A DNA stretch of 64,000 bases from positions 620,001 through 684,000 of the forward strand of contig NZ_WPIN01000002.1 of assembly GCF_009754945.1 (NCBI RefSeq), written 5' to 3'. Each line of letters begins with the position of its first letter. The stretch's first letter is position 1. Positions 45,059-53,976 of the stretch are shown piece by piece. The DNA is from Spirosoma arboris (GTDB lineage: Bacteria > Bacteroidota > Bacteroidia > Cytophagales > Spirosomataceae). The translations under genes were made by a program, and so were the position numbers. Below the pieces are notes generated by a model. The model saw only the letters and a list, made by a program, of their open reading frames with translations. It had not been told where the DNA came from and did no database searches.

Positions 45059-47464
45059 ATGAAAAAAATACTATTAATGACTGGCCTTAGCTTATGGTCA
45101 GCCGTTTTATTAGCACAGGCCCCACAAACCCCAACTCAAAACGCCAACACGCGTTTTGAGCAGCTCGGGCCCACGTTGCCAACACCCAACACATTTCGTA
45201 CGGCTTCTGGTGCACCTGGGAAAGATTATTTCCAGAACCGTGCAGACTATGACATCAAAGTCGAACTCGACGATGCCAATCAGAAAATCATTGGTTCGGA
45301 AACCGTTACGTATCATAACAACTCTACCGACGAGTTGCCTTTCATCTGGCTCCAGCTCGATCAGAACCTATTTGCGAAAGGCTCTACCGGCAGCGTGACC
45401 CGCACAGGTGGTGTTAATGAAAGCGGCATGAGCTTCGCACAGTTGCAAAACCTGACTTCGGTTCGTGAACGTAGTAGCCAGCAAGCATCTGACAAATTTG
45501 GGTATCATATTACGTCTGTTAAAGATACCAAAACAGGTACGGCGCTCAAATACACCATCAATCAAACAATGATGCGAATTGATCTGCCAGCAGGCTTGAA
45601 ACCCGGTGGCGCGTATTCATTTAACATTGATTGGAATTATTTCGTCACGGAGTATTATGGCCGGAGTGGCATGGAGTTTTTCGCCAAAGATGGTAACTAC
45701 AACTACTTCATCGCCCACTGGTTTCCACGCCTATGCGCTTATAATGACGTAAATGGCTGGCAGAATAAGCAGTTCCTGGGCCAGGGTGAATTCACGCTAA
45801 TTTTTGGTAATTATAAAGTCGCCATCACTGCCCCAGCCGATCACGTTGTGGGTGCTACAGGCGAATGCCAAAACTACAAACAAGTGTTATCGGCTACCCA
45901 GCAGAAACGTCTGACTCAAGCGGCTACGTCGAAAACGCCCGTTGTCATTGTAACACAGGATGAAGCCGAGGCAGCTCTAAAAGCTAAACCGACTGATAAA
46001 GTAGGTAAGAAAACCTGGGTGTATACAGCATCGAATGTGCGTGACTTTGCCTTCACGAGCAGCCGCCGTTTTATCTGGGATGCTATGCAAACCGACGTTT
46101 ACGGTGATGGACGTAAAATCTGGTCTATGTCGTTTTATGCGAAAGAAGGCAACCCACTTTGGGGACAATATTCAACCCGGGTTGTTGAGCATACGCTGAA
46201 ATCGTACGGCAACCGGACCATTAAATACCCTTACCCTGTTGCCATTTCATGCCATGCCACGGCTGGTGGCGGTATGGAATACCCAATGATTTCGTTCAAT
46301 GGTGGTCGCCCAGAAGCTGATGGTACGTATACAGATCAGGTTAAGGCGGGTATGATTGGCGTAATTATTCATGAAGTTGGCCATAACTTCTTCCCGATGA
46401 TCGTCAACTCCGATGAGCGTCAATGGACCTGGATGGATGAAGGATTGAATACGTTCTGCCAATATCTTGCCGAGAAAGAATGGGATTATAGCTTCCCAAG
46501 TCGCCGGGGAGAGCCCCAGTACATTGTTGACTACATGAAGTCAGACAAGTCGGTATTATCGCCAATCATGACCTCGTCCGACAACGTAATTAGCCTCGGA
46601 CCTAATGCGTATGCCAAGCCTGCTACAGCGCTTAATATTTTGCGTGAGACGGTAATGGGTCGTGAGCTGTTCGATTATGCGTTTAAAGAGTATGCGCGTC
46701 GCTGGGCGTTTAAATCGCCAGAACCAGCTGATTTCTTCCGCACGTTGGAAGATGCCTCCGGTGTTGACTTGGATTGGTTCTGGAAAGGCTGGTTCTACGG
46801 TGTTGAGCCTGTCGATCAGGATTTAGTCGAAGTAGATTGGTTCCAGGTTGATTCGGGTAACCCTGAAATAACCAAAGCGGCAGCCCGAGCCGAAGCGCAA
46901 CGTCGAGCTGGTACCATTAGCAAGCAACGCGATGCTGCCACTAAAGCCGAGACGGTTGTTGCGAAAGATTCGACCATGAAGGATTTCTATAATAGCTACG
47001 ATCCGTACGCCGTTACTGAGGCTGATAAAAAGAAATATCAGGATTATCTGGCGACATTGAGTCCAGATGAACGGAAAGCAATCGAGGCTGCGGATAAACA
47101 AAATTTCTATACTTTATCATTAAAAAATAAAGGTGGCTTACCGATGCCTGTTATCATTCGGATGCAATTCGAAGATGGTACAGATTCCGTGGCTCGTTAC
47201 CCTGCAGAAATATGGCGCTTCAATGACGTGTCGATTAAGAAAGTGATTACCACCAGCAAAAAAGTAACGCAGTGGACACTTGATCCCTATCAGGAGATTG
47301 CGGATATCGATGCTGAAAACAATTCATTCCCTCGCACGGCGCAGCCAACGCGTTTCCAGTTATTCAAACAGCAGCAACGGTTTGGTCCACAAGGCCCTAA
47401 CCCGATGCAACAGCAACGAGGCTCCACCCCTCCTCCCGCCAGACAGGGTACTGGTAGGAATTAA
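45059..47464 (+). CDS. Secreted M1-family metallopeptidase, second of a tandem pair
   Basis: An 801-residue paralogue of the upstream M1 peptidase. It has the signal peptide (LMTGLSLWSAVLLAQ) and shares the almost identical N-terminal stretch FRTASGAPGKDYFQNRADYD. It carries the exopeptidase motif GGMEYPMI and zinc site HEVGHNFFPMIVNSDERQW with His438, His442 and Glu461. The differences cluster in the region before the catalytic domain (residues about 100-160, 265-315) and around the loop after the zinc site (LNTFCQYLAEKEWDYSFPSR versus LNSFLEGLACLEWDANYPAR). It also ends with a Gln-rich tail and GTGRN. The pair likely arose by tandem duplication and may differ in substrate preference. Confidence 0.93.
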   Translation: MKKILLMTGLSLWSAVLLAQAPQTPTQNANTRFEQLGPTLPTPNTFRTASGAPGKDYFQNRADYDIKVELDDANQKIIGSETVTYHNNSTDELPFIWLQLDQNLFAKGSTGSVTRTGGVNESGMSFAQLQNLTSVRERSSQQASDKFGYHITSVKDTKTGTALKYTINQTMMRIDLPAGLKPGGAYSFNIDWNYFVTEYYGRSGMEFFAKDGNYNYFIAHWFPRLCAYNDVNGWQNKQFLGQGEFTLIFGNYKVAITAPADHVVGATGECQNYKQVLSATQQKRLTQAATSKTPVVIVTQDEAEAALKAKPTDKVGKKTWVYTASNVRDFAFTSSRRFIWDAMQTDVYGDGRKIWSMSFYAKEGNPLWGQYSTRVVEHTLKSYGNRTIKYPYPVAISCHATAGGGMEYPMISFNGGRPEADGTYTDQVKAGMIGVIIHEVGHNFFPMIVNSDERQWTWMDEGLNTFCQYLAEKEWDYSFPSRRGEPQYIVDYMKSDKSVLSPIMTSSDNVISLGPNAYAKPATALNILRETVMGRELFDYAFKEYARRWAFKSPEPADFFRTLEDASGVDLDWFWKGWFYGVEPVDQDLVEVDWFQVDSGNPEITKAAARAEAQRRAGTISKQRDAATKAETVVAKDSTMKDFYNSYDPYAVTEADKKKYQDYLATLSPDERKAIEAADKQNFYTLSLKNKGGLPMPVIIRMQFEDGTDSVARYPAEIWRFNDVSIKKVITTSKKVTQWTLDPYQEIADIDAENNSFPRTAQPTRFQLFKQQQRFGPQGPNPMQQQRGSTPPPARQGTGRN

Positions 47465-47468
47465 CGAG

Positions 47469-47539
47469 TAATGGGTAATGTACACTGGCCAATGATTGCC
47501 CTAGAAATTACATCATTAGTCATTGTACATTACCCATTA
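47469..47539. repeat. Inverted repeat TAATGGGTAATGTACA between M1 gene and tRNA
   Basis: Perfect 16-bp arms at 47469-47484 and 47524-47539, with a weaker inner stem (AATGAT/ATCATT). It begins 5 bp after the M1 stop codon and ends 23 bp before the tRNA, so it may also end the M1 transcript. Confidence 0.8.
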
Positions 47540-47562
47540 TCCATTACTTTTGCAGACCAATT

Positions 47563-47636
47563 CGGGATGTAGCGCAGTCCGGTAGCGTGCTTGCATGGGG
47601 TGCAAGAGGTCGTGGGTTCGAATCCCGCCTTCCCGA
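47563..47636 (+). tRNA. tRNA-Pro (anticodon GGG)
   Basis: A full cloverleaf can be drawn. The acceptor is CGGGATG with CTTCCCG (one T-T mismatch at the sixth pair). The anticodon stem CTTGC/GCAAG encloses loop ATGGGGT, so the anticodon is GGG. The T-arm is GTGGG-TTCGAAT-CCCGC, with discriminator A. No CCA is encoded as CCA (the 3' flank reads CAAA). Confidence 0.93.
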
Positions 47637-47871
47637 CAAAGATTATCAGCCACTTACAAATTCTGTGAGTGGCTGTTTTGTTTTTAGGTAGGGATAAGTG
47701 AGGCAATATGTGTTCATGAGCAGAACCAATGTCAACCATAATTTATCATTAATAATAAAACATAAAAAACAGATTTACAGTTTTTTACGTCTCAAAAAAA
47801 TTCATGACAATTATTCGCACGTTCATACCATAAAAACGCAAATTGGCAAGATTTTGGCATTGTTTTCATGC

Positions 47872-48213
47872 ATGAAAACGACCACCATGTCCTCTCCCAA
47901 AAACATACATTTACTGAAAGAATATATCAAGACGTTGATTGCAACGGAAGTAGTTTTCCCTGGTATCCCACCCCGGCAGTGGGGATCAGAATTTAGCCAA
48001 TCAGAGCTGAATGCAATTTATTTTGGATTAAAGTTTGTCATTCGAAAGGCCCATCCTCTCCAAGATATGGTCATGATTATGGCCTTTGAGCAAATCGAAG
48101 AGTCAGAACCATTAGAACTACACTGGTTTTTGAGCGACCACTGGCGTGAACTGTCAACTATCTTAAGACTCTACCCCAATTTGGTCGACAGTTATCTCGC
48201 CAGTATGAATTAA
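47872..48213 (+). CDS. Hypothetical protein, 113 residues
   Basis: The frame is open from 47698, but the upstream part is AT-rich and lacks protein-like composition. The ATG at 47872 (MKTTTMSSPKNIHLLKEYI) or 47890 is the better start. The body is normal for a soluble alpha-helical protein: EFSQSELNAIYFGLKFVIRKAHPLQDMVMIMAFEQIEES and ELHWFLSDHWRELSTILRLYPNLVDSYLASM. The family is not recognised. A terminator follows 30 bp later, supporting a real gene. Confidence 0.6.
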   Translation: MKTTTMSSPKNIHLLKEYIKTLIATEVVFPGIPPRQWGSEFSQSELNAIYFGLKFVIRKAHPLQDMVMIMAFEQIEESEPLELHWFLSDHWRELSTILRLYPNLVDSYLASMN

Positions 48214-48242
48214 TAGAAGTTTATATTTATATATCTTAACAC

Positions 48243-48276
48243 AAAAAACGCTAGACTCAAGTGGTCTAGCGTTTTT
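48243..48276 (+). terminator. Terminator after the 113-residue hypothetical gene
   Basis: AAAAACGCTAGAC pairs with GTCTAGCGTTTTT across a short loop, followed by TGCATTC. It lies 30 bp past the stop codon. Confidence 0.8.
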
Positions 48277-48555
48277 GCATTCTTTCCAACGAATAGCCAA
48301 GTTTACTATTGACCATTCTCGATACAAATTAAGTTGATATTTATTAAATATGGTAACATATTAACTAGATCGCTTAACTAACTAAAAACAGCCCGATTTC
48401 AGTACTTATTTTCAAATCGAACTGCCTTAGACCTCTATCATTAAATACATTATCTCCTTATTTGTAATTATATATATTAAATATTTACTAAAAGGTAAAA
48501 ATAGAAACAAAAAATCAGACGTATATTTAGCCTCTATTTAGAAGTCTTTTGACTC
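48277..48555. other. AT-rich spacer upstream of the small coiled-coil gene
   Basis: No gene or hairpin seen. The 16-mer TATTTACTAAAAGGTA (48482-48497) is repeated exactly at 51963-51978, upstream of the histidine kinase operon. A shared site is possible, but a match of this length in AT-rich DNA can arise by chance. Confidence 0.4.
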
Positions 48556-48816
48556 ATGATTTACATTGCTATACTAGCCGCCTTTGGAGTAGGCTACTTC
48601 GTTCACATTCTTCAGCATACCCTCCAAAATAAACAGTATGACCGTCAGGCAGAGTTAATTGATCAGCACTATACCAACCGGCTTTGTCAGCAAGCGGAGC
48701 AGTTGACTCATTCACTTCAACTGAACGTAGAACTTGCCAATGAAAAGCTACGACTTCAACGGCGTTTACGTGAGCTTCAAGATCAGCACGAAAGAACATT
48801 AGCGGCCTTAAACTAA
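48556..48816 (+). CDS. Small membrane-anchored coiled-coil protein
   Basis: An 86-residue protein with one N-terminal membrane helix (MIYIAILAAFGVGYFVHILQ) followed by a long amphipathic helix rich in Gln, Leu and Arg (LANEKLRLQRRLRELQDQHERTL). The layout resembles small envelope or division-scaffold proteins, but no family was recognised. It is convergent with the RR-HK gene. Confidence 0.6.
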   Translation: MIYIAILAAFGVGYFVHILQHTLQNKQYDRQAELIDQHYTNRLCQQAEQLTHSLQLNVELANEKLRLQRRLRELQDQHERTLAALN

Positions 48817-48948
48817 ACAAAGGTCACTATGTAATTCTCTCATTATTGATCTGAATGCTTATCCAACATCTAAGTAATCTAGTTGAATGAGGCTCTTCCC
48901 CGCACTTTTCCTGACTCTTAATCAATTTATTTCTACTTCTTTTTAGCA

Positions 48949-50595
48949 TTAGTCAGTATAAGCAGCTACGGCATCTATTTCAGACGGTACAACACTCAAC
49001 CGTGGCGACAATATGGCCATTGGTAAAGTAATATTAAAAACTGCCCCCGGCTCATTTGCAACTGATATAGCTCCTCCATGTGCATTAATATATTGCTTGA
49101 CAATGGCCAGCCCCAGACCAGTTCCATTCTGTTTCTGGCGGGTAACGAACGGATTAAAGAGCGTTTTGAGAATATCATTCGGGATGCCAGGGCCATTATC
49201 TGAAATCGTTAGCACGATCTGTCCTTGCTGGATTTCCTCCCAGGCAGTAATCACTATTTTAGGCCCAACTATCTTATAGGCTTCCAATATCTCTACGGCA
49301 TTGCCTAGTAAATTGATAAAAACCCTACGTAGCTTGTTCTCATCGCCCCACAGCATTAGCTTATTCGGTATATCTTTTTGGATAACTATAGATTCCCGGT
49401 TTGACTGGCCGATTACTAGCTGCAGGCTACTTTCAATGAGTTCCGAAACATCAACAACTTTCTTTTCAATAGAGGCCCCTTTAATAAAATCCAGAAAGTC
49501 GGTAAAGAGGTGAGTCGCCTGTAGACCACACTCATCGATTAAATCTAACCATTCGCTCTGAATATTTTCCTGACGAAGCATCATTGTCATCATCTTAATA
49601 TTATTTAAAGGAGCCCGCAAATCATGCAATATCATACTCATGGCCTGGCCAATGGCTGACAACTTCTCTTTTTGAAGGAGCTCCTCATGTAGTTCGGCAT
49701 TGCGGATTGCTTTGGCTGCATTCTGGACATAGAGTTTTAGCAAATACAGCTTTTCTGTTTTTATCTGTTCTGGTTTGTTAAGCACCGCAAATAGGGTATA
49801 TTCATCTAATCGGGTAAGAACCAGTTCCTCTACTTGTACTACGTCTTCATTACTGGTAGCCGCAGATTTAACCAAAGCCGTTAAACGTTCCAGGTTGACA
49901 GACTCTTCTACAGTACCAATCGAAAAGAGTTTTTCGTAGGTAAAATCTTCGTGTAGCTTGCCTAGCAGCGCCATATCGGTCTGCAAATGCATTGTCAATT
50001 GCTGAAAGATATTTTGTAACAAATGCGTCAATTGGTGCCCTTTTAAGCTGATGGAGGAAACATCGGCAATCAACTCTTCCAGGTTACGAAGCTTGTGATA
50101 ATCCGCAATCGCTTTAGTGGCTAGCTGGATAATTTCTTCAGCCGCATAGGGTTTGCAGTGGTAGCCCACATTCTGACCCGCCTGGGTAATAACCTCATCA
50201 AGTGATCGATCACTATAAGCGGTAACAAAAATGATTTCAGCTTTTTTATCGTATTTTCGAATATGGATGGCCGTCTCAAGCCCATCCCAGCCGGGCATAC
50301 GCATATCCAGAAAGATAACGGCATAGGGCCTCCCCGCTGCCACCGCTCGTTTGATCATCTCAAGGCCTTCCATACCATTAGCGGCCTTATCAACGGTGAA
50401 ATTGGGAATGTTACTGGTGCGAGGGGCTAACAGAGGTTGTGGGTCATCAAAGAGCAAACTAGCGGCTAAACGCATCTGTTCATCCTCTGGAGCACTTTTT
50501 TGGGGAACCAGGATCTCTTCAATATTATTACGTACCAACTCTTCGTCATCAATAACCAGCACAGCGGTATTGGTAATATCGTTCATAGCACCCAT
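48949..50595 (-). CDS. Response-regulator/histidine-kinase hybrid (receiver first)
   Basis: A 548-residue soluble signalling protein. The receiver is at the N-terminus, with phosphoacceptor Asp97 (FLDMRMPGWDG), Thr125 and Lys148. The receiver holds an insertion of about 30 residues (31-66) between helix 1 and strand 2, with a SLLFDDPQP segment. A GAF-like or linker region spans about 175-300. The histidine kinase core follows: MSMILHDLRAPLNN with His324, DENKLRRVFINLLGNAVEIL (N box), ISDNGPGIP and GTGLGLAIVKQYINAHGG. There is no membrane helix, so it acts in the cytoplasm. It is 39 bp downstream of another kinase gene and may receive phosphate from it. Confidence 0.9.
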   Translation of the reverse strand: MGAMNDITNTAVLVIDDEELVRNNIEEILVPQKSAPEDEQMRLAASLLFDDPQPLLAPRTSNIPNFTVDKAANGMEGLEMIKRAVAAGRPYAVIFLDMRMPGWDGLETAIHIRKYDKKAEIIFVTAYSDRSLDEVITQAGQNVGYHCKPYAAEEIIQLATKAIADYHKLRNLEELIADVSSISLKGHQLTHLLQNIFQQLTMHLQTDMALLGKLHEDFTYEKLFSIGTVEESVNLERLTALVKSAATSNEDVVQVEELVLTRLDEYTLFAVLNKPEQIKTEKLYLLKLYVQNAAKAIRNAELHEELLQKEKLSAIGQAMSMILHDLRAPLNNIKMMTMMLRQENIQSEWLDLIDECGLQATHLFTDFLDFIKGASIEKKVVDVSELIESSLQLVIGQSNRESIVIQKDIPNKLMLWGDENKLRRVFINLLGNAVEILEAYKIVGPKIVITAWEEIQQGQIVLTISDNGPGIPNDILKTLFNPFVTRQKQNGTGLGLAIVKQYINAHGGAISVANEPGAVFNITLPMAILSPRLSVVPSEIDAVAAYTD

Positions 50596-50634
50596 CGATC
50601 TTTAGAATTATCTACAATAAGAATGTTTTAGGAA

Positions 50635-51864
50635 TTAGTTTTCCGTTACTAACTGAACGGTTGCCAGCGCCCCCTGGCCCAGTCCCGGGCTAGTTAGCTG
50701 GATTGAGCCGGAATGGCTCTCAATGATAGTTTTGCAATTATATAGCCCCAATCCTGAGCCCGACGTTTTGGTGGTGAACTCACGGGTAAATAAAGCCTGA
50801 CCCGTTTCTTCATTAAACCCATTTCCGGTATCACGAATGGTAACAATCATCCAGGGAGACTGAATTTCTATCCGAACTGTGATGAGTTTATTACTAGCCG
50901 TTATATCGATCGCTTCAATACTGTTTTTGAGCAGATTCAGAAAAACCTGCATCAATTTCGTGCGATCCCCTTTCAGAATGGGCATTTCATCAGGCAAGTC
51001 TAACGAAACGGCGATTCCTCGCTTGTCAATGGAAGCGAATAACATAGCCATACAGTCATTCAGAACGCTGCGCAGATTAACGGGTTTTCGTTCCTGCGTA
51101 TCATTGCCAGCTACATATTGCCGTTGAATGGCCAGAATTTCCTGGATATGAGTAATAATGTTAAGTTGCTCAGTAATGTATTTTCGCAACTCGTGTTGGG
51201 AATCTTTTTGAGTTTGGGCAATTCCTTTAAGCATCGTTACGACCGCAGCAGCTTTATCGCTACCCATAGCTGTTGCCATGGAAGCCTGTTGGCGTTCTAT
51301 AAACAGCGTCAGATTAGTTAGATTATCCAGGCTATTTTGATCGACAGACCGTCGAATTCGGGTTAAATAAGAGCCAAAGCCTACAACTGCGTTACCAATA
51401 TCATGCAATACGCCGGAGGCAATTTCCAGCTTACTCTGAGCGATTGCTTTACCCAGTTCAGCATCCTGTCGTTTTTTATCTTCCAGATGTCGTTGGGTAA
51501 TGTCCTCCAGACTGAACATGATACAATCATGATCGAACTTAGTGACCGTAAACGTATAGTACTTCTGGGTCGCTTGAAGATCATTAGGCAGAGACAAGCT
51601 TACTAATTCATTGAGGAGTATGAGCCCTTCTGCTTGTGGAAAGTTGCGGATTTTATTAAGCGATGTAAATCCAATCTGTTCTAAGAGAATGAAGAGATTA
51701 TCATCTTTTATATGGAAGGCGGACCGAATCACCTTGAGCCAAGCCTCACCATATAAGTTAGCTTCTAGAATAGTCCCCGCCTGGTTTATCTCAATTAAGC
51801 CCAGCGGGGCATTCTTCATGATAGTCCGCAGTTTCAATTCATTTGAATTGGCAACAGCTTGCAT
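50635..51864 (-). CDS. PAS-domain sensor histidine kinase
   Basis: A 409-residue cytoplasmic kinase. An N-terminal PAS-like domain (IMKNAPLGLIEINQAGTILEAN … IMFSLEDITQRHLEDKKRQ) precedes the phosphoacceptor region ASGVLHDIGNAVVGFGSYLTRIRR with His154. The H-D-I-G-N context is found in a subset of kinases where the dimerisation helix differs from HisKA. The ATPase domain has DRTKLMQVFLNLLKNSIEAID, IRDTGNGFNEETG and TSGSGLGLYNCKTIIESHSGSI. It is the first gene of a two-gene minus-strand operon with the RR-HK hybrid. Confidence 0.9.
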   Translation of the reverse strand: MQAVANSNELKLRTIMKNAPLGLIEINQAGTILEANLYGEAWLKVIRSAFHIKDDNLFILLEQIGFTSLNKIRNFPQAEGLILLNELVSLSLPNDLQATQKYYTFTVTKFDHDCIMFSLEDITQRHLEDKKRQDAELGKAIAQSKLEIASGVLHDIGNAVVGFGSYLTRIRRSVDQNSLDNLTNLTLFIERQQASMATAMGSDKAAAVVTMLKGIAQTQKDSQHELRKYITEQLNIITHIQEILAIQRQYVAGNDTQERKPVNLRSVLNDCMAMLFASIDKRGIAVSLDLPDEMPILKGDRTKLMQVFLNLLKNSIEAIDITASNKLITVRIEIQSPWMIVTIRDTGNGFNEETGQALFTREFTTKTSGSGLGLYNCKTIIESHSGSIQLTSPGLGQGALATVQLVTEN

Positions 51865-52288
51865 GTTCAGAAAATTATAAAGGTTGTATAAATTAGCAAA
51901 GGGAAACTAGAAGTTACCTTTATGAAATAAATATATCTATGTAGTAAATTATTTATGTTTATTATTTACTAAAAGGTATCTAAAATAATATTTTAGATCA
52001 ACAAGTGTATATATTTTAAATTATTGACTAATAAAAGATGTATTTATACAGGATTTATTTCTTTTCATGAGGGTTGGTAAATGCTGACTCTTTCAGGATC
52101 AGCACCTGCGGTTCTAATGGCATTTGATGGATTTAATTCAACTTGAGTAAGTTACATCACTCACTATATATAAGAGTATAAGCCTGAGAAATGCCTGGTA
52201 GCTCTTCTGAAGGGTACATTTTTTCTCTCTTCAGCGTTTAATCAACGTTTGATCGACCTTCGCCTAATAGGGGCATTGTCTCTAAGAA
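51865..52288. other. Gene-less region upstream of the kinase operon
   Basis: It is AT-rich and contains the second copy of the TATTTACTAAAAGGTA 16-mer at 51963-51978. No ORF above noise, no tRNA and no strong hairpin. It probably contains the promoter of the kinase operon. Confidence 0.4.
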
Positions 52289-52471
52289 TTAATCAGAGTC
52301 TTTGGTCAATAGTCTACGAATCATCATGACGCAAGCCATAAAGAGCATTACATTCACAAAAAGGCCGAAATAATGGCTTTGCGGATCATCCAAATAAGTC
52401 GTCACTACATAACAGATTGCCATCAGGCAAGCCACCCAGAAGGCCAACATTAACCACTTGCGTTCGATCAT
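52289..52471 (-). CDS. Small two-helix membrane protein
   Basis: A 60-residue protein with two hydrophobic helices (WLMLAFWVACLMAICYVVTTYL and YFGLFVNVMLFMACVMMI), a polar loop DDPQSH and a charged tail RRLLTKDSD. The positive-inside pattern suggests both ends are cytoplasmic. No homologue is recognised and it stands alone, so confidence is moderate. Confidence 0.5.
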   Translation of the reverse strand: MIERKWLMLAFWVACLMAICYVVTTYLDDPQSHYFGLFVNVMLFMACVMMIRRLLTKDSD

Positions 52472-53067
52472 CTTGGTTTAGCAGTTTCCAGTGCAATCAT
52501 ATACTGAAAAGCTAGATTTGAGGATAGCTTCATATAGGAAGCTGGTGAATTTTACTGACTCAATCTAGTAGTGTCGCTCACGGCTCTATAGTCGGCTATA
52601 AATCCGTTGGTGCAACAATTTTATCAATTTTTTTTAGACGCTTATGGAATTCACAAACCTGCTGCATCTATACTAAAACAAGGATAAGCAGAGTTTGCCA
52701 AAGCCTTTTCACAATCTTAACAATTATTTTATGAGCAACGCCCCTCCTCCATGAATGATCACCAATCCGATGGGTTAACGAGTACTTTATAGGCAATTGT
52801 TGAAAAACAAGGATTTAGCTTACTGACTTCTTAACAAAAATAACGCTAGTAGAATGGATATGTGCAAGTATTTATTGCTGGATTACAATAAGGGTGAAAC
52901 ATTTGACATACATGATTGTGTGGTTTTTGGCGGAAAACACATATTTTTGTGGAGGTTCGACGGTATTTCTACTAAATTTTTAGCTGGACGAACCTAAAGA
53001 GTCTAAATTTTTCACTTTTTTTACCGGGTAAACCAACTTTTAATTTTAACCCTACAGTCCAGTTCCA
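52472..53067. other. Long leader/intergenic region before exbB
   Basis: Almost 600 bp without a credible gene. TATTTTTG at 52942-52949 fits the TAnnTTTG promoter element and would give a leader of about 115 bases. A weak stem AGGTTCG/CGAACCT spans roughly 52953-52998 within that leader. Nothing else recognised. Confidence 0.4.
52942..52949 (+). promoter_or_regulatory. Candidate -7 element (TATTTTTG) for the exbB operon
   Basis: An exact match to TAnnTTTG, 118 bases before the exbB ATG. The nearest upstream TTTG (52926-52929) is only 12 bp away, closer than usual, so this is tentative. Confidence 0.4.
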
Positions 53068-53904
53068 ATGAAAACACAAACTCCCTCTCCAGCACCTGCC
53101 AAAGCACCGGCACCAAAAAAGAAGTCATCAGGCGGCCTAAACCCCGCGCTCGTCATTCCGGTTTTATTGATTATCGGTATCCTGACGTACATGTTTGTCT
53201 TCGGTGATGGCAGCCACTTTCAGGAAGGTGACAACACGAAAGAACCACTTCCAGGCGACTACTTCGGTACCGTATACAAAGGTGGATTTATCGTACCAAT
53301 TCTGTTCACCTGTTTTCTGACAGTGCTGGTATTCTCAATCGAACGCTTCATCACGATTGGCCGGGCTAATGGTTCAGGTTCAATTGACGATTTCGTTCGC
53401 AAAATCAAAAGCCAACTCGACCGTAACGAAGTAGCTGCTGCCATTCAAGAGTGCGATCGTCAGAAAGGTTCAATCGGTAATGTTGTAAAAACTGCTCTGG
53501 TTAAATATCAGCAGTTGGCTACCGACACCGAACTGAACAAAGAACAAAAATTAGTTGCTCTGCAAAAAGAAGTAGAAGAGGCAACGACACTTGAGCTACC
53601 AATGCTGGAAAAGAACCTGACCATTATTGCAACGCTAGCTTCGGTTTCGACTCTGATCGCTCTGCTAGGAACGGTACTTGGTATGATTCGCGCCTTCGCA
53701 GCTATGGGTGCCACTGGCCAGCCTGACACGGGTGCTCTTTCAACTGGTATTTCAGAAGCTCTTGTAAATACAGCTCTGGGTATCGGTACGGCCGCTATCG
53801 CAACGATTATGTATAGCTATTTCACCAGCCGTATTGACGTGCTGACCTATAACATCGATGAGATCGGTCTGAGCATTCAGCAAAACTTTGCGGCTCACTA
53901 TTAA
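53068..53904 (+). CDS. exbB: MotA/TolQ/ExbB proton channel protein
   Basis: A 278-residue ExbB-type stator of the TonB energising complex. A basic, Pro/Ala/Lys-rich N-terminus (PSPAPAKAPAPKKKSSGG) leads to three membrane helices: NPALVIPVLLIIGILTYMFVFG, GGFIVPILFTCFLTVLVFSIERF and the pair ATLASVSTLIALLGTVLGMIRAF with LVNTALGIGTAAIATIMYSYFTS. The segment GTVLGMIRAFAAMG with STGISEALVNTALG is the family core. It opens the exbB-exbD-exbD-tonB operon that would power the two TonB receptor systems in this window, among others. Confidence 0.94.
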   Translation: MKTQTPSPAPAKAPAPKKKSSGGLNPALVIPVLLIIGILTYMFVFGDGSHFQEGDNTKEPLPGDYFGTVYKGGFIVPILFTCFLTVLVFSIERFITIGRANGSGSIDDFVRKIKSQLDRNEVAAAIQECDRQKGSIGNVVKTALVKYQQLATDTELNKEQKLVALQKEVEEATTLELPMLEKNLTIIATLASVSTLIALLGTVLGMIRAFAAMGATGQPDTGALSTGISEALVNTALGIGTAAIATIMYSYFTSRIDVLTYNIDEIGLSIQQNFAAHY

Positions 53905-53937
53905 GCCGAGATAGCACAGTTGATGTACATTAACCAA

Positions 53938-53959
53938 CCTGCCCGATTTTTCGGGCAGG
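53938..53959 (+). promoter_or_regulatory. Intercistronic hairpin between exbB and exbD
   Basis: CCTGCCCGA/TCGGGCAGG with a TTTT loop. No T-run follows, so it is more likely an mRNA-stability or partial attenuation element that lowers downstream expression than a full terminator. Confidence 0.55.
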
Positions 53960-53976
53960 AAGAAACAAAATAACTC

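Noticed and set aside
47530..47739. Minus-strand 69-residue ORF containing GFEPTTSCTPCKHATGLRYIP
   Set aside because: It is the antisense translation of the tRNA-Pro gene, a well-known spurious protein type.
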